Of a DNA stretch of 41,872 nucleotides, positions 23,652-33,759 are shown piece after piece. The DNA lies in assembly GCA_021161775.1 (NCBI GenBank), contig JAGGZY010000022.1, positions 1 to 41,872 of the forward strand, in the 5' to 3' direction. Source of the DNA: Dehalococcoidales bacterium (lineage in GTDB: Bacteria > Chloroflexota > Dehalococcoidia > Dehalococcoidales > UBA5760). The first letter of the stretch is position 1, and every line of letters begins with the position of its first letter. The notes beneath the pieces were generated by a model, which did no database searches, was not told where the DNA came from, and saw nothing but the letters and a program-made list of their open reading frames with translations. Both the position numbers and the translations under genes were made by a program.

Positions 23652-24050
23652 GTGACTGTTTCTGATCCTATAGCTGATATGCTTACCCGAATACGTAATG
23701 CTACTACGGCTAGGCATGATTCTGTATCCATGCCGGCCTCGAGAATGAAGCTAGCTATTACCAAGATTCTTAAAGCAGAGGGGTTTATTAGCGATTATAG
23801 TGTGTTCCGGGATAAGGCACATCAAGTAATCAAGATCTATCTCAAGTATGATACTGATAATCAGCCAATCATTTCTGGTCTGGAACGGGTAAGTAAGCCG
23901 GGATTGAGGCTATATGCCGGGCGAGGGGAAATCCCCCGTGTTTATGGTGGTTTGGGTATTGCTATCGTGTCGACATCTAAGGGGGTAATGGTGGGACATC
24001 AAGCCTGGCGTCAGGGGATTGGTGGCGAACTATTATGCTATGTGTGGTAG
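23652..24050 (+). CDS. rpsH: 30S ribosomal protein S8
   Basis: S8 is a primary 16S rRNA binder and in E. coli represses the spc operon. I chose GTG 23652, 5 bp after AGGAGG, giving 132 residues starting [19 protein letters not shown] 23649 would be only 2 bp from the [22 protein letters not shown] and GGELLCYVW at the C-terminus are family hallmarks. Confidence 0.97.
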   Translation: MTVSDPIADMLTRIRNATTARHDSVSMPASRMKLAITKILKAEGFISDYSVFRDKAHQVIKIYLKYDTDNQPIISGLERVSKPGLRLYAGRGEIPRVYGGLGIAIVSTSKGVMVGHQAWRQGIGGELLCYVW

Positions 24051-24071
24051 TTTGATAGAGGAGAAGTAGAT

Positions 24072-24623
24072 ATGTCCAGAGTAGGACGGATGCCAATAAT
24101 AGTGCCTGATGGGGTAGTAGTAACCATCGGGCAGGATAATGAGGTAACTGTAGTTGGGCCTAAAGGGGAACTGCGGCGTCGTTTTAATCCTGATATGAGA
24201 ATTACCTTAAATGATAGTAGTCTGGTAGTATCCCGACCTAGCGATGGTAAGCAACATCGTTCCCTACACGGGCTAACCCGAAGTCTGCTGGCGAGCATGG
24301 TACAAGGGGTATCCGCTGGCTTTGAGAAGAATCTGGATATAGTGGGGGTGGGGTACCGAGTAGAGAAGGCCGGAGGTAATCTGCTCCTTCGTATTGGTTT
24401 TTCCCATACAGTAGAGGTGCTGCCATTACCTGGGGTGGCTCTGGATGTTGAGGGGGCAAATCGTATTAAGGTAACTGGGATTGACAAACAGGTAGTGGGG
24501 GAGATGGCGGCTGAGATTAGGGCGATACGCCCCCCGGATGCCTATAAGGGTAAAGGGATTAGATATGCTGGAGAGCGGGTTCAGCTGAAACCAGGCAAGG
24601 GTAAACAGGGCAGCATTGCTTGA
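24072..24623 (+). CDS. rplF: 50S ribosomal protein L6
   Basis: L6 lies near the factor-binding site. The 183-residue protein starts MSRVGRMPIIVPDGVVVTI and has GVSAGFEKNLDIVGVGYRVE and the conserved end GIRYAGERVQLKPGKG. It has an ATG start after GAGGAG, 21 bp downstream of rpsH. Confidence 0.98.
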   Translation: MSRVGRMPIIVPDGVVVTIGQDNEVTVVGPKGELRRRFNPDMRITLNDSSLVVSRPSDGKQHRSLHGLTRSLLASMVQGVSAGFEKNLDIVGVGYRVEKAGGNLLLRIGFSHTVEVLPLPGVALDVEGANRIKVTGIDKQVVGEMAAEIRAIRPPDAYKGKGIRYAGERVQLKPGKGKQGSIA

Positions 24624-24653
24624 AGATAAATAAGGTAGTAGGTAAAAGGGATA

Positions 24654-25019
24654 ATGAGTGAAATTGTACCAAGGGTAGCCCGTTACCGTCGGCATAGCCG
24701 AGTTAGGACCAGGGTAAGTGGTATTGCTAGTAAGCCGCGGCTGTGTGTTTTTCGTAGTCTGAATCATATCTATGCTCAGGTCATTGATGACCGGCGAGGG
24801 CATACCTTGACCTATGCTTCAACCCTTGACCCTGAGATAAGGGATGATATGACGGGTAAGGCAAAGCGGGATAGGGCAGGACTGGTAGGTTCTCTGGTGG
24901 CGAAACGAGCGATGCGTCAGGGGATAACTAAGGTAGTTTTTGACCGTGGTGGGTACAAATATCACGGGCGAGTTAAGGCGTTGGCGGAGGCGGCACGGCA
25001 GAAAGGATTGAAATTTTGA
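24654..25019 (+). CDS. rplR: 50S ribosomal protein L18
   Basis: L18 binds 5S rRNA with L5. The 121-residue protein has [32 protein letters not shown] and [21 protein letters not shown]-type C-terminal residues. It has an ATG start with moderate upstream purines. rpsE follows after 17 bp. Confidence 0.97.
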   Translation: MSEIVPRVARYRRHSRVRTRVSGIASKPRLCVFRSLNHIYAQVIDDRRGHTLTYASTLDPEIRDDMTGKAKRDRAGLVGSLVAKRAMRQGITKVVFDRGGYKYHGRVKALAEAARQKGLKF

Positions 25020-25036
25020 GGAAGGTGGTTAGCTAG

Positions 25037-25561
25037 GTGAAGGAGTTGGTAAGCCGAATAGACCCTTCGGAACTGGTGCTAAGTGACAAGCTGGTTAATA
25101 TTAATCGAGTATCCAAGGTAGTGAAAGGTGGCAAGCGGATGAGTTTTAGTGCTCTGATGGTGGTTGGTGATGGTAATGGATATGTTGGTGTTGGCACCGG
25201 TAAGGCTAAGGAAGTCCCCCTTGCAATTAGTAAAGCTAGTACTAATGCCAAGAGAAATCTGATTAGAGTACCGATGAAGGGGGCGACTATTCCCCATCAG
25301 ATAAAGGTTAAATTTGGAGCTGCGGTGGTATTATTAAAACCGGCGGCACCGGGTACCGGGATTATTGCTGGTAGTAGTATCCGGGCGGTAATGGAATCGG
25401 CTGGCATTAAGGATATTTTAACTAAGTCGCTGGGTAGCTCTAATCGCGTTAATATGGCTAAGGCGACCATACTGGCTCTTAAGCAGTTGAGAGACCCGGA
25501 GGCGGTATTAGCTAAGCGTAAGCCGGTGTTTAATGTTGAGGAGATGGTAGTCAGTGAGTAG
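25037..25561 (+). CDS. rpsE: 30S ribosomal protein S5
   Basis: S5 contributes to decoding accuracy and the mRNA entry pore. The 174-residue protein has [55 protein letters not shown] and [12 protein letters not shown]. It has a GTG start after GAAGGTGG, and its end overlaps rpmD by 8 bp. Confidence 0.98.
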   Translation: MKELVSRIDPSELVLSDKLVNINRVSKVVKGGKRMSFSALMVVGDGNGYVGVGTGKAKEVPLAISKASTNAKRNLIRVPMKGATIPHQIKVKFGAAVVLLKPAAPGTGIIAGSSIRAVMESAGIKDILTKSLGSSNRVNMAKATILALKQLRDPEAVLAKRKPVFNVEEMVVSE

Positions 25562-25739
25562 GTTACGGGTTATTTGGATTAAAAGCGATATTGGCTATTG
25601 TCGTGATCAGAAGCGAACCCTTAGGGCTCTGGGCTTACATCGGCTAAACCAGGGGGTGGTTCATAATGATTCCGCCGCGGTGCGGGGTATGATTACTAAG
25701 GTAAGGCATCTGGTCAGGGTGGAGGAGGCTGAATCGTGA
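25554..25739 (+). CDS. rpmD: 50S ribosomal protein L30
   Basis: L30 is a small 50S protein missing from some bacteria but present here. The 61-residue sequence [23 protein letters not shown] and [14 protein letters not shown] fits the family. The GTG start overlaps rpsE, and the stop overlaps the rplO start (GTGA). Confidence 0.95.
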   Translation: MSRLRVIWIKSDIGYCRDQKRTLRALGLHRLNQGVVHNDSAAVRGMITKVRHLVRVEEAES

Positions 25740-26203
25740 GACAGGATGAGCTCTCGCCAGCCCCGGGTTCGAAGCAGGGTCGGAAACGAGTAGGGCGGGG
25801 TAATGGCAGTGGCTACGGCACCTATTCGGGACGGGGTTGTAAGGGGCAGAAGTCCCGTTCGGGTTTCAGTCTGATGCCTGGTTTTGAAGGGGGTCAGCTT
25901 CCTCTGATTAGGCGCTTGCCGCGGAAACGAGGTTTCACCAATATCTTCCGGACAAATTATAGTGTGGTCGGGGTGAGTAAGCTTAACCGATTTGAGGCGG
26001 GGAGTGAAGTAACCCCGGAGAAATTGGTGGCGGCAAGGATAGTAAAGTCATTACGGTACCCAATTAAAATTCTGGCTGATGGTGAGATTAATCGTCCCCT
26101 TTCGGTAAAGGCAGACCGATTCTCGGCGGCAGCTAAGGCTAAGATTGAGAAGGCAGGGGGTACCGTGAAGGAGATTGGGCATGCGGCAGAGACAGACCAG
26201 TAG
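25736..26203 (+). CDS. rplO: 50S ribosomal protein L15
   Basis: L15 is a late-assembly 50S protein. The 155-residue protein begins with the glycine-rich [19 protein letters not shown] and includes [19 protein letters not shown]. The start is GTG, overlapping rpmD by 4 bp. The secY start lies 23 bp inside its 3' end. Confidence 0.97.
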   Translation: MRQDELSPAPGSKQGRKRVGRGNGSGYGTYSGRGCKGQKSRSGFSLMPGFEGGQLPLIRRLPRKRGFTNIFRTNYSVVGVSKLNRFEAGSEVTPEKLVAARIVKSLRYPIKILADGEINRPLSVKADRFSAAAKAKIEKAGGTVKEIGHAAETDQ

Positions 26204-27509
26204 TCGGCCGCGCCTGTTTCAGGCGTTGTTAGATGCTATTCGCTTGCCTGATCTGAGACGTCGGATTCTGTTTACTATTGGGATATTGGTGGCGTTTCGT
26301 TTTGTGGCTCATGTGCCATTGCCTGGGGTAGACCCTGAAGCCCTGAGGCAATTCTTCGATAGCAACGCGATGATGGGGATGCTAGATATGTTCAGCGGGG
26401 GGGCGATGCGAAATTTCAGCGTGGCTGCGATGGGGGTTTATCCCTATATTACCGCTTCCATTATTATGATGCTGCTTACCCCGGTGATACCCAAACTGCA
26501 GGCTATTGCTGAGGAGGGAGAGGCAGGTAGAAATCGGATTAATCAGATTACCCACTGGTTGACGATTCCGATGGCGGGGATTGCTAGTTACGGACAGTTA
26601 GTTCTACTCCAGCGTGAGGGGATAGTGAGTAGTGTTCATGGTTTGCCCCTGGCGGCAATGATTATTACGATGATAGCCGGAACGATGTTCCTCGTCTGGC
26701 TAGGGGAGCTGATTACTGAATATGGTATTGGTAATGGGATATCAATAATAATCTTTGGCGGCATTGTCGCTCGATTCTCCACGCTGTTGGGGCAGGGTGC
26801 CCTGGCAGTAAGCGGGGGACAGACAGGGGGACTGGTAGCTTATATTATCATTGCCTTAATTACTATCGCGGTGATTGTGGTCTTTACTGAGGCACACCGA
26901 CGCATCCCGGTGCAGTATGCTCGCAGTACCTTTCGTGGCGGGCGGATGTATAAACAGGCTGGTTCGAGCCATATCCCACTCCGGGTGAATACGGCAGGAA
27001 TGATACCCCTTATTTTTGCGATGTCTGTAGTGCTGTTCCCGGGGATGATAGCCAGCTATTTTGCGGCTCCGACCGGGGCTGACCCTAACCTGGCGAATAG
27101 TATTATGAATGTGTTTGATCCTCGGGCACCAATGCCAATAGGGCTGGTTTACTGGGGGCTTTACTTTGGGCTAACTATTGCTTTTACCTTCTTTTATACT
27201 ATGGTGGTTTTTCAACAGCAGGACCTGCCGGGTGCTTTACAACGGCAGGGTGGATTTATCCCTGGGATTCGTCCTGGAAAACGTACTGAGGAGTATCTCA
27301 ATCAGGTTATCAAGCGTATTACCTGGGCGGGAGCGCTGTTTCTGGCGGTAGTAGCCATAATACCATTTCTCGCCAGGGAGAGTACTGGTGTTCAGGTGAT
27401 ACAGCTGTCCAGTATGGGACTACTTATCGTGGTAGGGGTGGTCTTAGATACGATGAAGCAGATGGAAGCGCAGTTGACGATGCGTCGCTACGAAGGCTTT
27501 ATTAAGTAG
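26181..27509 (+). CDS. secY: Protein translocase subunit SecY
   Basis: SecY is the channel of the general secretion machinery in the cytoplasmic membrane. The 442-residue protein has about ten transmembrane helices and SecY signatures: FVAHVPLPGVD, GVYPYITASIIMMLL and the ribosome-binding loop RRIPVQYARS. I chose ATG 26181, 7 bp after AAGGAG; the ORF-track start at 26175 has an extra two codons. It overlaps rplO, so it is translationally coupled to ribosomal proteins. Confidence 0.97.
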   Translation: MRQRQTSSRPRLFQALLDAIRLPDLRRRILFTIGILVAFRFVAHVPLPGVDPEALRQFFDSNAMMGMLDMFSGGAMRNFSVAAMGVYPYITASIIMMLLTPVIPKLQAIAEEGEAGRNRINQITHWLTIPMAGIASYGQLVLLQREGIVSSVHGLPLAAMIITMIAGTMFLVWLGELITEYGIGNGISIIIFGGIVARFSTLLGQGALAVSGGQTGGLVAYIIIALITIAVIVVFTEAHRRIPVQYARSTFRGGRMYKQAGSSHIPLRVNTAGMIPLIFAMSVVLFPGMIASYFAAPTGADPNLANSIMNVFDPRAPMPIGLVYWGLYFGLTIAFTFFYTMVVFQQQDLPGALQRQGGFIPGIRPGKRTEEYLNQVIKRITWAGALFLAVVAIIPFLARESTGVQVIQLSSMGLLIVVGVVLDTMKQMEAQLTMRRYEGFIK

Positions 27510-27517
27510 GTGGATTC

Positions 27518-28177
27518 ATGAATATTATTCTATTAGGTGCCCCCGGGGCAGGCAAAGGAACTCAGGCGGCTTATGTTGCTAAGAGGTTAAACCTGGCGTA
27601 CATTGCTACCGGCGACCTGTTTCGGAAAGCCGTCGAGCAGGGTACCGAGCTGGGGAAACAGGCCAAGTATTATATGGAAGAGGGAAAGTTATGCCCTGAT
27701 GAGATAACCATCGGGATGCTTCTGGAGCGTTTGGCAAACCCTGATTGCCAAACGGGGGTAGTTTTTGATGGCTTTCCCCGGAACCTGAATCAGGCTGAGG
27801 CATTGGATAAGGCGTTAGCTCAGCAGTCTCAGGGGATAGATAAGGTGGTGTATATCAAAGTGTCGGAAGAGGAATTACTCCGGCGGTTGAGCGGACGTTG
27901 GGTCTGTCGTAACTGTCAGGCGCCGTATCATATTACTGACTTCCCTCCTCAGATTCAGGGGAGATGTGACAAGTGTGGTGGTGAGTTATACCAACGTCCT
28001 GATGATGCTACCCCTACGGTTAAGAAGCGGTTAAAGGTGTATCTTGCCGCTACTGCTCCTCTTATTGACTATTATACCAGGTTAGGTAAGCTGGTCGAGG
28101 TAGATGGGGAAGGGAAAGCTGAGAAGGTAGCCAAGAGGATAATTAAGGCGTTGGGTAAGGGAGATGCGGTTAGTTGA
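27518..28177 (+). CDS. adk: Adenylate kinase with zinc-binding LID
   Basis: Adenylate kinase interconverts ATP + AMP and 2 ADP. The 219-residue protein has the P-loop GAPGAGKGTQA, the AMP-binding ATGDLFRKA and DGFPRNLNQAEAL, and a long LID in which CRNC and CDKC can bind zinc. It has an ATG start 8 bp after secY. Its stop overlaps the TTG start of map. Confidence 0.97.
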   Translation: MNIILLGAPGAGKGTQAAYVAKRLNLAYIATGDLFRKAVEQGTELGKQAKYYMEEGKLCPDEITIGMLLERLANPDCQTGVVFDGFPRNLNQAEALDKALAQQSQGIDKVVYIKVSEEELLRRLSGRWVCRNCQAPYHITDFPPQIQGRCDKCGGELYQRPDDATPTVKKRLKVYLAATAPLIDYYTRLGKLVEVDGEGKAEKVAKRIIKALGKGDAVS

Positions 28178-28923
28178 GTATTATTATTAAGTCAGACCGG
28201 GAGATTGCTATTATGCGACAAACAGGTCGGATAGTAGCCACAGTGCTGGAGATACTGAAGGAGCAGCTACAGCCAGGGATGAAGACCAGGGAATTGGATA
28301 TTATTACTGCTAGAGAGCTAAAGAGGTTAGGGGCTAAATCATCCTCCAAGGGTTATCAGGGGTTTCCCGCTAATCTCTGTGTGTCGGTAAATGACGAGAT
28401 AGTTCATGGTATCCCTGGGGAGCGGAGGTTAATTGAGGGTGATATTGTGTCCCTTGACCTGACGGCGGTGGTTGATGGTTTTCAGGGTGATTCAGCAATA
28501 ACGGTGGGGGTAGGTGAGGTTAGCCCTCCGGCGAGGTTGCTTATGGAAGTAACCCGGGAGGCGTTGTACGCTGGTATTGCTAAGGCTCGCTCTGGAGGGA
28601 GGTTGGGGGATATCTCGGCGGCTGTTCAGGGTTATGTTGAACCGAGGGGCTACTCTGTGGTTCGTGAATATACTGGCCATGGTATTGGTCGGCAGATGCA
28701 TGAGGACCCTCAGATACCTAATTTTGGTCTGCCGGGCACTGGGCCAATGTTAAGAAAGGGGATGACGCTGGCTATAGAGCCAATGGTAAATATCGGTGAT
28801 TGGCGGACTCGGGTTGGTGATGACTACTGGACGGTTAGCACTGCTGATGGCAGTCTTTCGGCCCACTTTGAACATACCATTGCCATTACTGATGGTGAAC
28901 CAGAGATACTTACTGTTGTCTAG
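28174..28923 (+). CDS. map: Methionine aminopeptidase, type I
   Basis: It removes N-terminal methionine from nascent proteins. The 249-residue protein shows the metal-binding residues in SLDLTAVVDGFQGDSAITVGVG (Asp pair), GHGIGRQMHEDP (His), LAIEPMVNIG (Glu) and FEHTIAITDGEPEIL (Glu). The start is TTG overlapping the adk stop (TTGA). infA follows after 11 bp. Confidence 0.96.
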   Translation: MSIIIKSDREIAIMRQTGRIVATVLEILKEQLQPGMKTRELDIITARELKRLGAKSSSKGYQGFPANLCVSVNDEIVHGIPGERRLIEGDIVSLDLTAVVDGFQGDSAITVGVGEVSPPARLLMEVTREALYAGIAKARSGGRLGDISAAVQGYVEPRGYSVVREYTGHGIGRQMHEDPQIPNFGLPGTGPMLRKGMTLAIEPMVNIGDWRTRVGDDYWTVSTADGSLSAHFEHTIAITDGEPEILTVV

Positions 28924-28934
28924 CGAGGTAATGG

Positions 28935-29156
28935 ATGCCTAAGAAGGAGGCTATTGAGGTTGAGGGGGTAGTGGTGGAGCCGCTGCCTAATGCGATGTTT
29001 CGGGTAAAGTTACCTAATGGGCATTTGGTGCTGGCTCATATCTCAGGTAAGATAAGGATGCACTATATTAGAATACTACCCGGGGATAAGGTGTTAATCG
29101 AGCTTTCTCCTTATGACCTGACTCGGGGTAGAATTACATATCGGTTAAAGCAATAA
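28935..29156 (+). CDS. infA: Translation initiation factor IF-1
   Basis: IF-1 blocks the A site during initiation. The 73-residue OB-fold protein reads [39 protein letters not shown] and [17 protein letters not shown], all characteristic. It has an ATG start after GCGAGGTA. rpmJ follows after 18 bp. Confidence 0.98.
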   Translation: MPKKEAIEVEGVVVEPLPNAMFRVKLPNGHLVLAHISGKIRMHYIRILPGDKVLIELSPYDLTRGRITYRLKQ

Positions 29157-29174
29157 ACAGGTAGGGATTTATTG

Positions 29175-29288
29175 ATGAAGGTAAGAGCTTCAGTTAAGGT
29201 TAGATGTGAGAAATGTCGGATAGTAAAGCGGCGGGGGGTGATTAGAGTTATTTGCCCTAATCACCGGCACAAGCAGCGGCAGGGATGA
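29175..29288 (+). CDS. rpmJ: 50S ribosomal protein L36 (zinc-binding form)
   Basis: The ORF track omits this 37-residue gene because it is short. Translation gives [20 protein letters not shown], then [17 protein letters not shown], the complete L36 with the Cys3His zinc ligands (CEKC, C, H). It has an ATG start with GTAGGGA upstream. It sits in the expected place between infA and rpsM. Confidence 0.97.
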   Translation: MKVRASVKVRCEKCRIVKRRGVIRVICPNHRHKQRQG

Positions 29289-29316
29289 GTATCTATATTA
29301 GTAAGGGGGTAGCTTA

Positions 29317-29706
29317 ATGCCACGTATAGCTGGGGTAGATATACCACGGAGCAAGCAGATATGGGTTGCCCTGCAGTATATTTATGGTATTGGGACTACG
29401 TCGAGCCGGAAGATTCTGGCTCAAGCGGGTATTAATGCTGATACCAAGGCGGATAGTCTTACCGAGGATGAGATTAATCGGCTTCGGGAGATTATTGATA
29501 AGGAATATCGGGTTGAGGGTGACCTCAGAAAAGAGGTTAATCTTAATATCAAGCGGCTGGTGGAGATTGGTAGCTATCGGGGTACCCGGCACCGTCGTGG
29601 TCTACCTGCCCGGGGGCAGCGAACTCGAACTAACGCTCGTGCCCGACGTGGTTCCAAACAGACGGTAGCTGGCCGAGGTAAGAAGCGTGGGGCTACCAAG
29701 AAGTAG
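29317..29706 (+). CDS. rpsM: 30S ribosomal protein S13
   Basis: S13 contacts P-site tRNA and the large subunit. The 129-residue protein has ARIAGVDIP-type residues ([19 protein letters not shown]), [14 protein letters not shown] and [20 protein letters not shown]. The ATG follows GGGGGTA. rpsK follows after 34 bp. Confidence 0.98.
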   Translation: MPRIAGVDIPRSKQIWVALQYIYGIGTTSSRKILAQAGINADTKADSLTEDEINRLREIIDKEYRVEGDLRKEVNLNIKRLVEIGSYRGTRHRRGLPARGQRTRTNARARRGSKQTVAGRGKKRGATKK

Positions 29707-29740
29707 TCTGGCTTAGATGGTTAATAAATAGGAGGCAATA

Positions 29741-30133
29741 ATGGCCGAGAGGAAGCGAGCCAAAGGGAGAAGACGGGAGCGGAAGTCGGTCCCGGTAGGT
29801 AAGGCTTATATTCAGTCAACATTTAATAATACTATTGTAACCCTCACTGACCCTGAGGGGAATGTCGTTGCCTGGGCAAGCTCAGGGACGGCTGGTTTTA
29901 AGGGCTCTCGCAAGGGGACTCCCTATGCGGCACAATTGGCGGCTCGTGATGCGGCACGAAAGGCAATGGACCATGGCTTGCGCCAGATAGAAGTTTATGT
30001 TAAAGGTCCGGGTAGTGGGAGGGAGGCAGCGATTCGTTCTCTGCAAAGCTCAGGCCTTTATGTTACCACTATCAGAGATGTGACCCCCATCCCCCATAAT
30101 GGGTGTCGCCCTCCCAAGCGAAGACGGGTGTAG
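29741..30133 (+). CDS. rpsK: 30S ribosomal protein S11
   Basis: S11 lies on the platform near the mRNA exit. The 130-residue protein has [38 protein letters not shown] and [19 protein letters not shown], all family signatures. The ATG comes 6 bp after AGGAGGC. Confidence 0.98.
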   Translation: MAERKRAKGRRRERKSVPVGKAYIQSTFNNTIVTLTDPEGNVVAWASSGTAGFKGSRKGTPYAAQLAARDAARKAMDHGLRQIEVYVKGPGSGREAAIRSLQSSGLYVTTIRDVTPIPHNGCRPPKRRRV

Positions 30134-30141
30134 AGGATAAA

Positions 30142-30768
30142 ATGGCAAGATATATCGGAGCAGTGTGTCGACTATGTCGCCGTAGCGGCGAGAAATTGAT
30201 GCTTAAGGGGGATAGGTGTTTTACCCCCAAGTGTGCTATGGAGAAGCGGGCGAAGCCACCGGGACCTCCGCCGGCGAGGCGGCGGCGAATCTCCGACCGT
30301 GGTCTCCAGTTAAGAGAGAAGCAGAAAGCCCGTTACACCTACGGGATTCTGGAGAGGCAATTCCGGCGGATTTTTGCTCAGGCAGAAAGGATGTCGGGTA
30401 TTACTGGAGAGAACCTGGTGGTGCTGCTGGAGAGGCGGCTGGATAACATCGTTTACCGGCTGGGGTTTGGTGATTCCCGGTCTCAAGCTCGTCAGATAGT
30501 CTGTCACGGGCACATTCTGCTCAACGGACGTAAAACCGATATCCCTTCCTGTTTGGTTAAGGAGGGGGATACTATTAGTTGGCGAGAAAGCAGTACCAAG
30601 TCCGAGTATTATAAACGATTGGTGAAAACTATTGACGCCAAGATGGTTCCCCGTTGGCTGAGTCTGGATAAGTCGAATCTGGTGGGACGAGTAGTATCAC
30701 TGCCTACCCCGGAGGAGATTGAGGCTAAATTTGAAGGCAAAACTATAGTTGAATACTATTCACGATAA
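30142..30768 (+). CDS. rpsD: 30S ribosomal protein S4 (zinc-finger type)
   Basis: S4 starts 30S assembly and in E. coli represses the alpha operon. I chose ATG 30142 ([18 protein letters not shown]), 208 residues; the ORF-track start at 30103 adds 13 unconserved residues inside rpsK. The N-terminus has a Cys4 zinc finger (CRLC, RCFTPKC). The S4 RNA-binding domain ([29 protein letters not shown]) is intact. Confidence 0.97.
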   Translation: MARYIGAVCRLCRRSGEKLMLKGDRCFTPKCAMEKRAKPPGPPPARRRRISDRGLQLREKQKARYTYGILERQFRRIFAQAERMSGITGENLVVLLERRLDNIVYRLGFGDSRSQARQIVCHGHILLNGRKTDIPSCLVKEGDTISWRESSTKSEYYKRLVKTIDAKMVPRWLSLDKSNLVGRVVSLPTPEEIEAKFEGKTIVEYYSR

Positions 30769-30792
30769 GTTAGTTAATGAGGAGGGATTGTT

Positions 30793-31782
30793 TTGTCTCG
30801 CCTAGCGATGCCGAAACCGAATATTGAGTGTGTTGAGAGTAGACAGGACTTCGGGAAGTTTCTGGCGGAGCCTTTGGAGAAGGGCTTCGGGGTTACCCTG
30901 GGTAATTCCTTGAGGAGGGTGTTACTCAGTTATCTTCCTGGAGCTGCCGTAACCGCAATTAGGATTGAAGGGATTCAGCACGAGTTTGCAGCTATCCCCG
31001 GGGTGAAGGAGGATGTTACCGAGTTTATCCTTAATGTTAAGGAGCTGAGGCTTAAACCCCTTTCTGGTCAATCGGGCAAGTTGGTGCTGGATGTGGATAA
31101 GGAGGGTGAGGTTTATGCGGCTGATATTAAGTCCTCAACTGATTTTGAGATTGCTAACCCCGAACTCTATTTAGTCACGATGGATTCGCTCGATGCCCGG
31201 CTCCATGTCGAATTTGATGTGGAGATAGGCGAAGGTTACCGAGATGCCGGGCTTGGTGATAACCTGTCCATTGGGGATATCCCTGTGGATGCTATCTTTA
31301 CCCCGGTACGGAAGGTTAATTTTACTACTGAGCCTATCCATGTGGTGGGTCAGGAGGCTAGTCGCGAGCGGTTGTGTCTGGAGGTATGGACCGATGGTAC
31401 CATATCATCGGTTGATGCGGTTAGCCGTAGTGCCAGTATCCTGGTGGAGCAGTTGACCCCATTTGTTAATTGTGCTCAGGTGGTCCGTAAAGAGGAGGCG
31501 GCGCAGGTAGTGCGTCTATCCATCCCTGAAGAATTATACAATATGCCAGTGGATAAGCTGAATTTGTCAGCGCGGACGATGAATTGCCTGAGGCGAGGCA
31601 GTATTGATACCGTGGGCCAGATTATGGCTAAGGGGGGAAAAGGATTAATGGCACTGAGGAATTTCGGACGGCGGTCCAGGCAAGAGGTAGAAGAGCATCT
31701 TCAGGAGTTAGGTCTGTCGCTTATCTCTCCAGCAGAAGATGTTACGAAGCCAGCTGAGGAGGGTAGCCAAGATGAGGCATAA
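30793..31782 (+). CDS. rpoA: DNA-directed RNA polymerase subunit alpha
   Basis: The alpha subunit starts RNA polymerase assembly through its N-terminal domain and contacts UP elements and activators with its C-terminal domain. The 329-residue protein has [20 protein letters not shown], the CTD with [20 protein letters not shown], and a short acidic tail. The start is TTG 7 bp after GGAGGG. Its end overlaps the rplQ start by 11 bp. Confidence 0.97.
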   Translation: MSRLAMPKPNIECVESRQDFGKFLAEPLEKGFGVTLGNSLRRVLLSYLPGAAVTAIRIEGIQHEFAAIPGVKEDVTEFILNVKELRLKPLSGQSGKLVLDVDKEGEVYAADIKSSTDFEIANPELYLVTMDSLDARLHVEFDVEIGEGYRDAGLGDNLSIGDIPVDAIFTPVRKVNFTTEPIHVVGQEASRERLCLEVWTDGTISSVDAVSRSASILVEQLTPFVNCAQVVRKEEAAQVVRLSIPEELYNMPVDKLNLSARTMNCLRRGSIDTVGQIMAKGGKGLMALRNFGRRSRQEVEEHLQELGLSLISPAEDVTKPAEEGSQDEA

Positions 31783-32125
31783 AGTAGTCGGGGGGAAACT
31801 GGGTAGACCTTCAGGACACCGCCGGGCAATGTGTCGTAATCTAGTAACCGACTTTCTAGGCTATGAAAAGATTACTACCACTGAGGCTAGAGCCAGAGAG
31901 GTGCGTCGGTTAGCAGAGAAGATGATTACTTTGGGGAAGAAAGGTAGTCTTCCGGCGCGACGTCAGGCGTTAGCCTTTATTCTGGATGAAAGGGTGGTAG
32001 ATAAAGTATTTACCGACCTGGCTCCGAGATATGCCGAGCGCCATGGGGGATATACCCGGATGGTTAAGTTAGGACCTCGGTCGGGTGATGGAGCGGCGAT
32101 GGTTCAGCTCCAGTTAGTAGAGTAG
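31772..32125 (+). CDS. rplQ: 50S ribosomal protein L17
   Basis: L17 lies at the tunnel exit side of the 50S. I chose ATG 31772 ([20 protein letters not shown]), 117 residues, 8 bp after AGGAGGG; the ORF-track start at 31739 lies within rpo[21 protein letters not shown] and [17 protein letters not shown] complete the match. Confidence 0.97.
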   Translation: MRHKVVGGKLGRPSGHRRAMCRNLVTDFLGYEKITTTEARAREVRRLAEKMITLGKKGSLPARRQALAFILDERVVDKVFTDLAPRYAERHGGYTRMVKLGPRSGDGAAMVQLQLVE

Positions 32126-32153
32126 CGGGTTAACCAGCTTAACCGGGGTCGCT

Positions 32154-32921
32154 ATGATTGTGTTGGTTGTTGAGTATAATGGGGCACACTATCACGGCTC
32201 TCAATGGCAGGCTAACCTGCCGACTATTCAGGGGGAGATAGAAAGTGCCGTGGGGAAGCTTACTGGGGAGTCAAGTCGGGTAGCCCTGGCCAGTCGTACC
32301 GATGCTGGGGTTCATGCCCGGGGGCAGGTGGCTAGTTTCAGAACTAAATCGGCGTTTGGTTTAGGGACCTTTGTTAACGGACTGAATTATTATCTGCCCT
32401 GGGATATTGCGGTTAAGGTAGCATATCGGAAGGGGGATTCCTTTAATGTTCGCCGTGACGCTTGTAGTCGCTGGTATAGTTACGCTATGTTGAATAGCTC
32501 GACCCGGTCTCCCCTTCGGGATGGCTTTGTCTACCTGGTCAAAGGGGCTCTGGATGTTGAAATAATGAACCGGGGGTGTCAACCCCTTATCGGTAAGCAT
32601 GATTTTGCCTCGTTTACCAGTGGGATGGGTGACGAGATAACCAGTACCGTACGGAATGTCTATCAGGCTGAGGTGGTGCGTCGGGGAGAACTGGTAATGT
32701 TTAATATGGTGGCAAATGCCTTTCTGCCGCATCAGGTGCGGAATACTGTCGGTTGGTTAATTAGATTGGGGTTGGGAAAAGTGAATCTTAGCCAGATTAA
32801 TGATATAATGAAACTTAGGAAACATGGAATGGCAGGACCAATGGCGCCGGCGGGTGGTTTATGTTTAAGGCAGGTAAACTACCCCACCCCGTTAGGAGAG
32901 GAGACTAGTGAAAACCTATAG
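32154..32921 (+). CDS. truA: tRNA pseudouridine synthase A
   Basis: TruA converts uridines 38-40 in the anticodon arm of tRNAs to pseudouridine. The 255-residue protein has the catalytic Asp in [29 protein letters not shown] near the start, and [20 protein letters not shown]-type C-terminal residues. It has an ATG start with weak upstream GGGG. It overlaps rplM by 14 bp, so it is part of the superoperon. Confidence 0.97.
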   Translation: MIVLVVEYNGAHYHGSQWQANLPTIQGEIESAVGKLTGESSRVALASRTDAGVHARGQVASFRTKSAFGLGTFVNGLNYYLPWDIAVKVAYRKGDSFNVRRDACSRWYSYAMLNSSTRSPLRDGFVYLVKGALDVEIMNRGCQPLIGKHDFASFTSGMGDEITSTVRNVYQAEVVRRGELVMFNMVANAFLPHQVRNTVGWLIRLGLGKVNLSQINDIMKLRKHGMAGPMAPAGGLCLRQVNYPTPLGEETSENL

Positions 32922-33333
32922 CCCTAAGGCGGGTGAAACTAAGCGTGAATGGCATATTATTGATGCCTCAGATAGGGTGCTGGGTCGATTGGCTACTGAG
33001 GTCGCTCGGCTACTGATGGGGAAACACAAGCCGTCCTTTAGCCGTAGTCTGGATGTTGGTGATTCAGTGGTGGTTATCAATGCGGATAAGGTTCGGGTCA
33101 CCGGGAATAAACTCAAGCAGAAGCTCTACTATCGGCATTCCGGCTACCCTGGGGGGCTGAAGAGCGTTACCCTGGAGAAATTAATGCAGACCTACCCTAC
33201 CCGGGCTATTGAGTATGCCGTCAAGGGAATGTTACCCCATAACCGATTGGGTAATCAGATGATTAAAAGGCTGAGGGTGTATGTTGGGGATAGTCACCCT
33301 CACCAGGCTCAGGTTAAGGTTACCTCAGCCTAG
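32908..33333 (+). CDS. rplM: 50S ribosomal protein L13
   Basis: L13 is an early-assembly 50S protein. The 141-residue protein has [39 protein letters not shown] and [19 protein letters not shown]. The GTG start overlaps the end of truA, with GGAGAGGAG upstream. rpsI follows after 26 bp. Confidence 0.98.
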   Translation: MKTYSPKAGETKREWHIIDASDRVLGRLATEVARLLMGKHKPSFSRSLDVGDSVVVINADKVRVTGNKLKQKLYYRHSGYPGGLKSVTLEKLMQTYPTRAIEYAVKGMLPHNRLGNQMIKRLRVYVGDSHPHQAQVKVTSA

Positions 33334-33359
33334 ATTGTATAAATAAGAATAGGGTTAAT

Positions 33360-33755
33360 ATGGAAAAGCAGGCTTACTTTTATGGGACGGGCAAACGCAA
33401 GACGGCTATTGCCTGTGTAAGGTTGGTGCCGGGAAGTGGCTCAATCTTGGTCAATAATGTGCCTTATGATGAGCATTTTACTCGCCTTGAGCATCAACGG
33501 ACGATACTTCAACCGCTAGTGGTTACCGAGAATATCGGTAAGTATGATGCTATAATCAAGGTAACTGGTGGTGGTGTATCGGGGCAGGCAGGTGCTATCG
33601 CTCACGGTATCTCGCGGGCTCTGTTAGTAGCTGATGAGGGACTTAGGCCGATGCTACACCAGAACAAGCTGCTTACCCGAGACTCTCGGGTCAAGGAACG
33701 AAAGAAGGCCGGTCTCAAGCGGGCGCGTAAGGCACCTCAGTACACCAAGCGGTAA
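33360..33755 (+). CDS. rpsI: 30S ribosomal protein S9
   Basis: S9 extends a tail to P-site tRNA. The 131-residue protein has YGTGKRKTAIACVRLVPGSG, VSGQAGAIAHGISRALL and the conserved end KKAGLKRARKAPQYTKR. It has an ATG start with AGGGTTAAT upstream. It ends the superoperon; only 4 bp separate its stop from the stop of the convergent gene, and no terminator hairpin is present between them. Confidence 0.98.
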   Translation: MEKQAYFYGTGKRKTAIACVRLVPGSGSILVNNVPYDEHFTRLEHQRTILQPLVVTENIGKYDAIIKVTGGGVSGQAGAIAHGISRALLVADEGLRPMLHQNKLLTRDSRVKERKKAGLKRARKAPQYTKR

Positions 33756-33759
33756 GGTT

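Noticed and set aside
26171-26203. Frameshift or gene fusion at the rplO/secY overlap
   Set aside because: Both proteins are full length; the 23-bp overlap is a normal coupled arrangement.
30216-30446. Plus-strand ORF rich in E, A and G inside rpsD
   Set aside because: It is an alternative frame of rpsD, which is clearly the real gene.
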